Assembly (NCBI GenBank): GCA_000318405.1
Contig: KB291777.1
Coordinates: 73,665 to 109,803 of the forward strand
Source of the DNA: Brevundimonas diminuta 470-4
GTDB taxonomy: Bacteria > Pseudomonadota > Alphaproteobacteria > Caulobacterales > Caulobacteraceae
Length of the DNA: 36,139 bases
Direction: 5' to 3'
Below the pieces are notes generated by a model. The model worked only from the letters and a program-made list of their open reading frames with translations. It did not search any database and was not told the DNA's origin. Positions 34,615 through 36,139 of this stretch are shown one piece after another. How positions within the stretch are numbered: position 1 is the first letter of the stretch; each line of letters starts with the position of its first letter. The translations under genes were made by a program, and so were the position numbers.

Positions 34615-35748
34615 CTATTTCCGCACCATGTCGACGGCGGCGCGCAGCGCCCCCGCGGCTCGGCCCGTCAAACTCGTTTCACACGCCTCGATCACGGCCC
34701 AGCGGCGCCGCGTACTGGTGCGCAGACGCTGCGCCCGCTCACGGCCCGCCAGGCCGACAGCGGCGCTCATCGTGGCGCACAGGGCCTTGGATACGCCGGG
34801 CCGGGCCACGACGCCTTCGGCGGTCGCCAGGCCGCCGTCATCGTAGTATTTCTTGTAGTAGCCGCCTACGCCGACGCCGTAGTCGAAGGTCCGGTAGCCC
34901 CGTTCGGACCCCAGCCGGATCGTCTCCTGCGTCAGCACTATGCCCGGCGACCAGCGTGCGACTTCCTGGTTGTAGACCGGGAACCACAGGTGGAAATGAC
35001 GCCCCGCGTGCATGGAGTATTCCATCGCCACCACGCGGCCATCCACGCGCAGCACCGCCATCGAGGCGCCGAAACCGTCTTCGCCCTCGGAGTCCATCAG
35101 GGCGTGCAGCACCTGACCGGTCCAGCCGCAGGCGAAAATGTCATGCAGCCCGGTGCGGCGATACTGTTCGCTCTTTTCGATGATCAGGCGCTCCAGCAGA
35201 GCGTGATCGTGCAGGCCGATTTCGATCTCGACCGTCTTGAAGGCGCCGTCCAGTCCCCGCCGCGAACGCTCCTTGTCCTTGAAGTATTTCGGAAAGACTT
35301 TCCTGCGCCGCGCGTACCAGGCGTCGAAGCCGCCTTCGTCCGGCACGACCGAGACGACGCTGTGATGGCGGGGCATCTGTTCCGGCGCCTCGCCGATCCA
35401 GGCGGCGGCGGCGAAACGCGGCGCGCCCAGCAGGCGCGCTGCTTCCTGCATCGAGGGCTTCTGATCCTTGGCACCGATGACCCCGTGATAGTCGTTCATC
35501 GGCGCCGCCAGCGGCTGGATCGTCCCGCCCCGGCGCTGATGCGGATAGTATCCCAAGACGCGACCGTCCCGTTTGAAGACAGCCACGGCCGAACCGGGAC
35601 AGATCGCCCCCGCGGTGCGCGCGAACTCCCAACGGAAGTAGGGGCTGCTCAGGTCGGGATCCGCACGCGCCCAGTCGTTCCACTGCGCGCCCTCATCGGG
35701 CGTCAGCTCGTCCAGGCTGCGGATTTCGACTGATAGTGGTCCCGACAT
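34615..35748 (-). CDS. GNAT acyltransferase, FemAB/CelD-BcsL-like
   Basis: Predicted acyltransferase, 377 residues. The middle (about 120-330) reads as a GNAT/FemAB-type fold, with KYFKDKERSRRGLDG, IIEKSEQYRRTG and the acetyl-CoA-domain region VLRVDGRVVAMEYSMHAGRHFHLWFPVYN, then ERGYRTFDYGVGVGGYYKKYY. This class includes CelD/BcsL-like enzymes in polysaccharide modification and FemAB peptide transferases. ATG 35748 is preceded by GGGAG; a longer start adds an unsupported segment. It is the first gene of the pair with the JmjC-like gene. Substrate unknown. Confidence 0.85.
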   Translation of the reverse strand: MSGPLSVEIRSLDELTPDEGAQWNDWARADPDLSSPYFRWEFARTAGAICPGSAVAVFKRDGRVLGYYPHQRRGGTIQPLAAPMNDYHGVIGAKDQKPSMQEAARLLGAPRFAAAAWIGEAPEQMPRHHSVVSVVPDEGGFDAWYARRRKVFPKYFKDKERSRRGLDGAFKTVEIEIGLHDHALLERLIIEKSEQYRRTGLHDIFACGWTGQVLHALMDSEGEDGFGASMAVLRVDGRVVAMEYSMHAGRHFHLWFPVYNQEVARWSPGIVLTQETIRLGSERGYRTFDYGVGVGGYYKKYYDDGGLATAEGVVARPGVSKALCATMSAAVGLAGRERAQRLRTSTRRRWAVIEACETSLTGRAAGALRAAVDMVRK

Positions 35749-35897
35749 GACGCTCCCTTCGGAACGATCGAAGCAATTCCCGTTCCATCCCGGTCTCATA
35801 AGGCCAAGCTCTTGAGGCGGGGTTAGCGCGCAGCCGCCTTGGCGGAGAACGGGAGCCTCTCGCCGCCCGCGGCATTGTCTTGAGCAGGAGGTCCCTC
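35749..35897. other. divergent intergenic gap
   Basis: About 150 bp between the acyltransferase start and the small plus-strand gene. No repeat or known motif was seen; promoters for both should lie here. Confidence 0.3.
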
Positions 35898-36062
35898 ATG
35901 ACAACGTCCCGCCCCAAGGCACGCGAAACCGAGAACGAGAACCAGCGCCCGGAGAAGGCCGGTCATCCGCCGCGCCCTGCAACCGAACCGAAAGGCGCCG
36001 AAGGCAGCAGCAACTCCGGTCGAACCGAAACCGACCCGGCAACCGGCGAGCCGAATGACTGA
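35898..36062 (+). CDS. small disordered hypothetical protein
   Basis: 54-residue product rich in Glu, Pro, Thr, Asn and Lys with no hydrophobic segment, predicted to be intrinsically disordered (RPKARETENENQRPEKAGHP...). I support it as a gene because AGGAGG (35886-35891) lies six nt before the ATG and a perfect 13-bp terminator follows 6 nt after the stop. I do not recognise a family. An 81-residue reading on the opposite strand lacks such signals. Confidence 0.65.
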   Translation: MTTSRPKARETENENQRPEKAGHPPRPATEPKGAEGSSNSGRTETDPATGEPND

Positions 36063-36068
36063 ATGCAA

Positions 36069-36098
36069 AACGGCCCCCGGATCGCTCCGGGGGCCGTT
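36069..36098 (+). terminator. intrinsic terminator after the small gene
   Basis: Perfect 13-bp arms, AACGGCCCCCGGA (36069-36081) and TCCGGGGGCCGTT (36086-36098), with a TCGC loop, followed by a short T-rich TTCTGTT tract. Confidence 0.85.
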
Positions 36099-36114
36099 CT
36101 GTTACGCTTTTGGC

Positions 36115-36139
36115 CTACCGCCCTTGCGGGCTGCTTGAG
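36115..36139. repeat. REP-like hairpin repeat, copy 3
   Basis: CTACCGC (36115-36121) and GCTGCTTGAG (36130-36139) match copy 1 exactly, around a CCGC/GCGG stem with a CCTT loop. The window ends at the repeat, so its full extent is not seen. Confidence 0.6.

Noticed and set aside
35823..36068. 81-residue minus-strand frame opposite the small gene
   Set aside because: It lacks a clear ribosome binding site, and the flanking terminator and AGGAGG fit the plus-strand gene.

Overview
The window looks like chromosomal DNA from a Caulobacteraceae-type alphaproteobacterium, with Brevundimonas the closest guess. The grounds are the high GC, the S10-spc-alpha ribosomal gene order with alphaproteobacterial proteins, a TonB-dependent receptor beside a type II secretion locus, and GANTC (CcrM) sites in promoters. 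No phage, IS, CRISPR, tRNA or rRNA is visible, so this is mostly core genome plus cell-envelope genes. Species assignment is inference.

Layout. (1) 149-6805, minus strand: type II secretion genes in transcription order gspC-D-E-F-G-H, most overlapping by 1-4 nt. The gspG-gspH junction carries a hairpin repeat also found at the right edge of the window. (2) 7020-11323, minus: a surface lipoprotein with a beta-helix-like body (ElpS-like), then a TonB-dependent receptor, then a terminator just before the gsp genes. This resembles the Caulobacter arrangement in which the T2SS lies beside a phosphate-starvation lipoprotein locus. (3) 11626-13041, plus: an amino-acid permease, sharing a bidirectional terminator with (4) 13123-15885, minus: a large secreted M14 metallopeptidase. 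(5) 16089-31170, minus: the ribosomal cluster rpsJ-rplC-rplD-rplW-rplB-rpsS-rplV-rpsC-rplP-rpmC-rpsQ-rplN-rplX-rplE-rpsN-rpsH-rplF-rplR-rpsE-rpmD-rplO-secY-adk, a TonB-like gene, then rpsM-rpsK-rpoA-rplQ. (6) 31755-32507, plus: an outer-membrane beta-barrel protein. (7) 32664-33560, minus: an exported GIN-type repeat protein. (8) 33646-35748, minus: a GNAT/FemAB-like acyltransferase and a JmjC/cupin-like oxygenase in one unit. (9) 35898-36062, plus: a 54-residue disordered protein with a strong ribosome binding site and terminator.

Most notable observations: rpoA is frameshifted by an apparent one-base loss that removes the last 40 residues of the alpha C-terminal domain. The promoters proposed for rpsJ and rpsM share one architecture (TTGACG, 6 nt, GAATC, 5-6 nt, YATAAG), placing a CcrM methylation site at the same spot in both spacers. 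A terminator-like hairpin lies inside the spc operon before rplO. A tonB-like gene sits between adk and rpsM. A hairpin repeat in the gspG-gspH gap makes the gspH start and prepilin leader ambiguous.
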